A DNA stretch of 10,915 bases, from positions 1-10,915 of the forward strand of contig JASHPC010000036.1 of assembly GCA_030038335.1 (NCBI GenBank). Direction: 5' to 3'. Below the pieces are notes generated by a model that saw only the letters and a program-made list of their open reading frames with translations, did no database searches and had not been told where the DNA came from. Numbering within the stretch: position 1 is the stretch's first letter; every line of letters starts with the position of its first letter. The stretch is from Vulcanimicrobiota bacterium (lineage in GTDB: Bacteria; Vulcanimicrobiota; Vulcanimicrobiia; Vulcanimicrobiales; Vulcanimicrobiaceae). Of this stretch, positions 10,816 to 10,915 are shown piece after piece. The translations under genes were made by a program, and so were the position numbers.

Positions 10816-10915
10816 CTAGCCTTCAACTCCGTCAACAGCGTCTTCGACCACTCCCAACGCGCGCTCAACTTCTTCTTCTCTCACGATGAGCGGCGGAGCG
10901 AACCGCAGTGTGTTG
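10816..10915 (-). CDS. class III (PLP-dependent) aminotransferase, C-terminal fragment
   Basis: Only the last 32 codons and the TAG stop (10818-10816) lie in the window; the gene continues beyond the right edge. The visible sequence reads NTLRFAPPLIVREEEVERAL followed by GVVEDAVDGVEG. RFAPPLIV followed by an acidic helix is the usual C-terminus of ornithine/acetylornithine-type class III aminotransferases (RocD/ArgD group), which transfer amino groups with pyridoxal phosphate. The exact substrate cannot be decided from the tail. The SBP56-like gene follows within a few bases on the same strand, suggesting co-transcription. Confidence 0.85.
   Translation of the reverse strand, partial: NTLRFAPPLIVREEEVERALGVVEDAVDGVEG

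Noticed and set aside
1..10915. tRNA, rRNA, CRISPR array, transposase or integrase
   Set aside because: I looked for cloverleaf ends, regularly spaced repeats and transposase motifs and saw none that hold up by eye.

Overview
This is a G+C-rich bacterial chromosome fragment of about 10.9 kb. It contains eleven complete protein genes and two genes cut by the window edges. I see no rRNA, tRNA, CRISPR array, insertion sequence or integrase. Most genes are monocistronic or in short operons with tiny gaps. Several starts are GTG or TTG, and several genes seem to have very short or no 5' leaders. The taxon cannot be fixed from sequence alone. The PadR-plus-membrane-protein pair recalls Acidobacteria. 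The palindromic GAGCGTAGCGCC-type repeat and overall style recall uncultured soil lineages such as Eremiobacterota (WPS-2). This is a low-confidence inference.

Layout: (1) 1-839, 3' part of tsaD (tRNA t6A synthesis), carrying an in-frame 45-bp REP-like insertion. (2) 2361-864 on the minus strand, a tightly coupled operon: PadR repressor, PadR-associated four-TM membrane protein, secreted DUF1579-like protein. (3) 2460-3266, a divergent AraC-family regulator sharing a compact promoter/operator with the PadR operon. (4) 3808-3299, a GNAT acetyltransferase, divergent from an unrecognised secreted protein (3915-4478). (5) 6451-4502, a large multidomain protein that I read as a degenerate LigD-type primase-polymerase (AEP) domain, a HARE-like winged helix, an apparently intact PD-(D/E)XK nuclease domain and a C-terminal winged-helix-like region. 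Divergent from it is a small coiled-coil protein with a C-terminal membrane anchor (6606-6878). (6) 8438-6888, a lipoprotein oligopeptide-binding (SBP_bac_5) protein without its permeases. (7) 8646-9568, a Xre/MbcA antitoxin and RES toxin operon behind a perfect 19-bp palindrome that overlaps its -35 box. (8) 10786-9572, a secreted SBP56-like beta-propeller just downstream of the 3' end of a class III aminotransferase gene (10915-10816).

The most interesting item is the single-gene AEP-HTH-nuclease fusion. The polymerase catalytic residues look lost while the nuclease motif is kept, which suggests a nucleic-acid-sensing nuclease of a defence or conflict type. The RES-Xre module about 2 kb away fits an accessory, conflict-prone stretch, but there is no direct evidence that the two work together.
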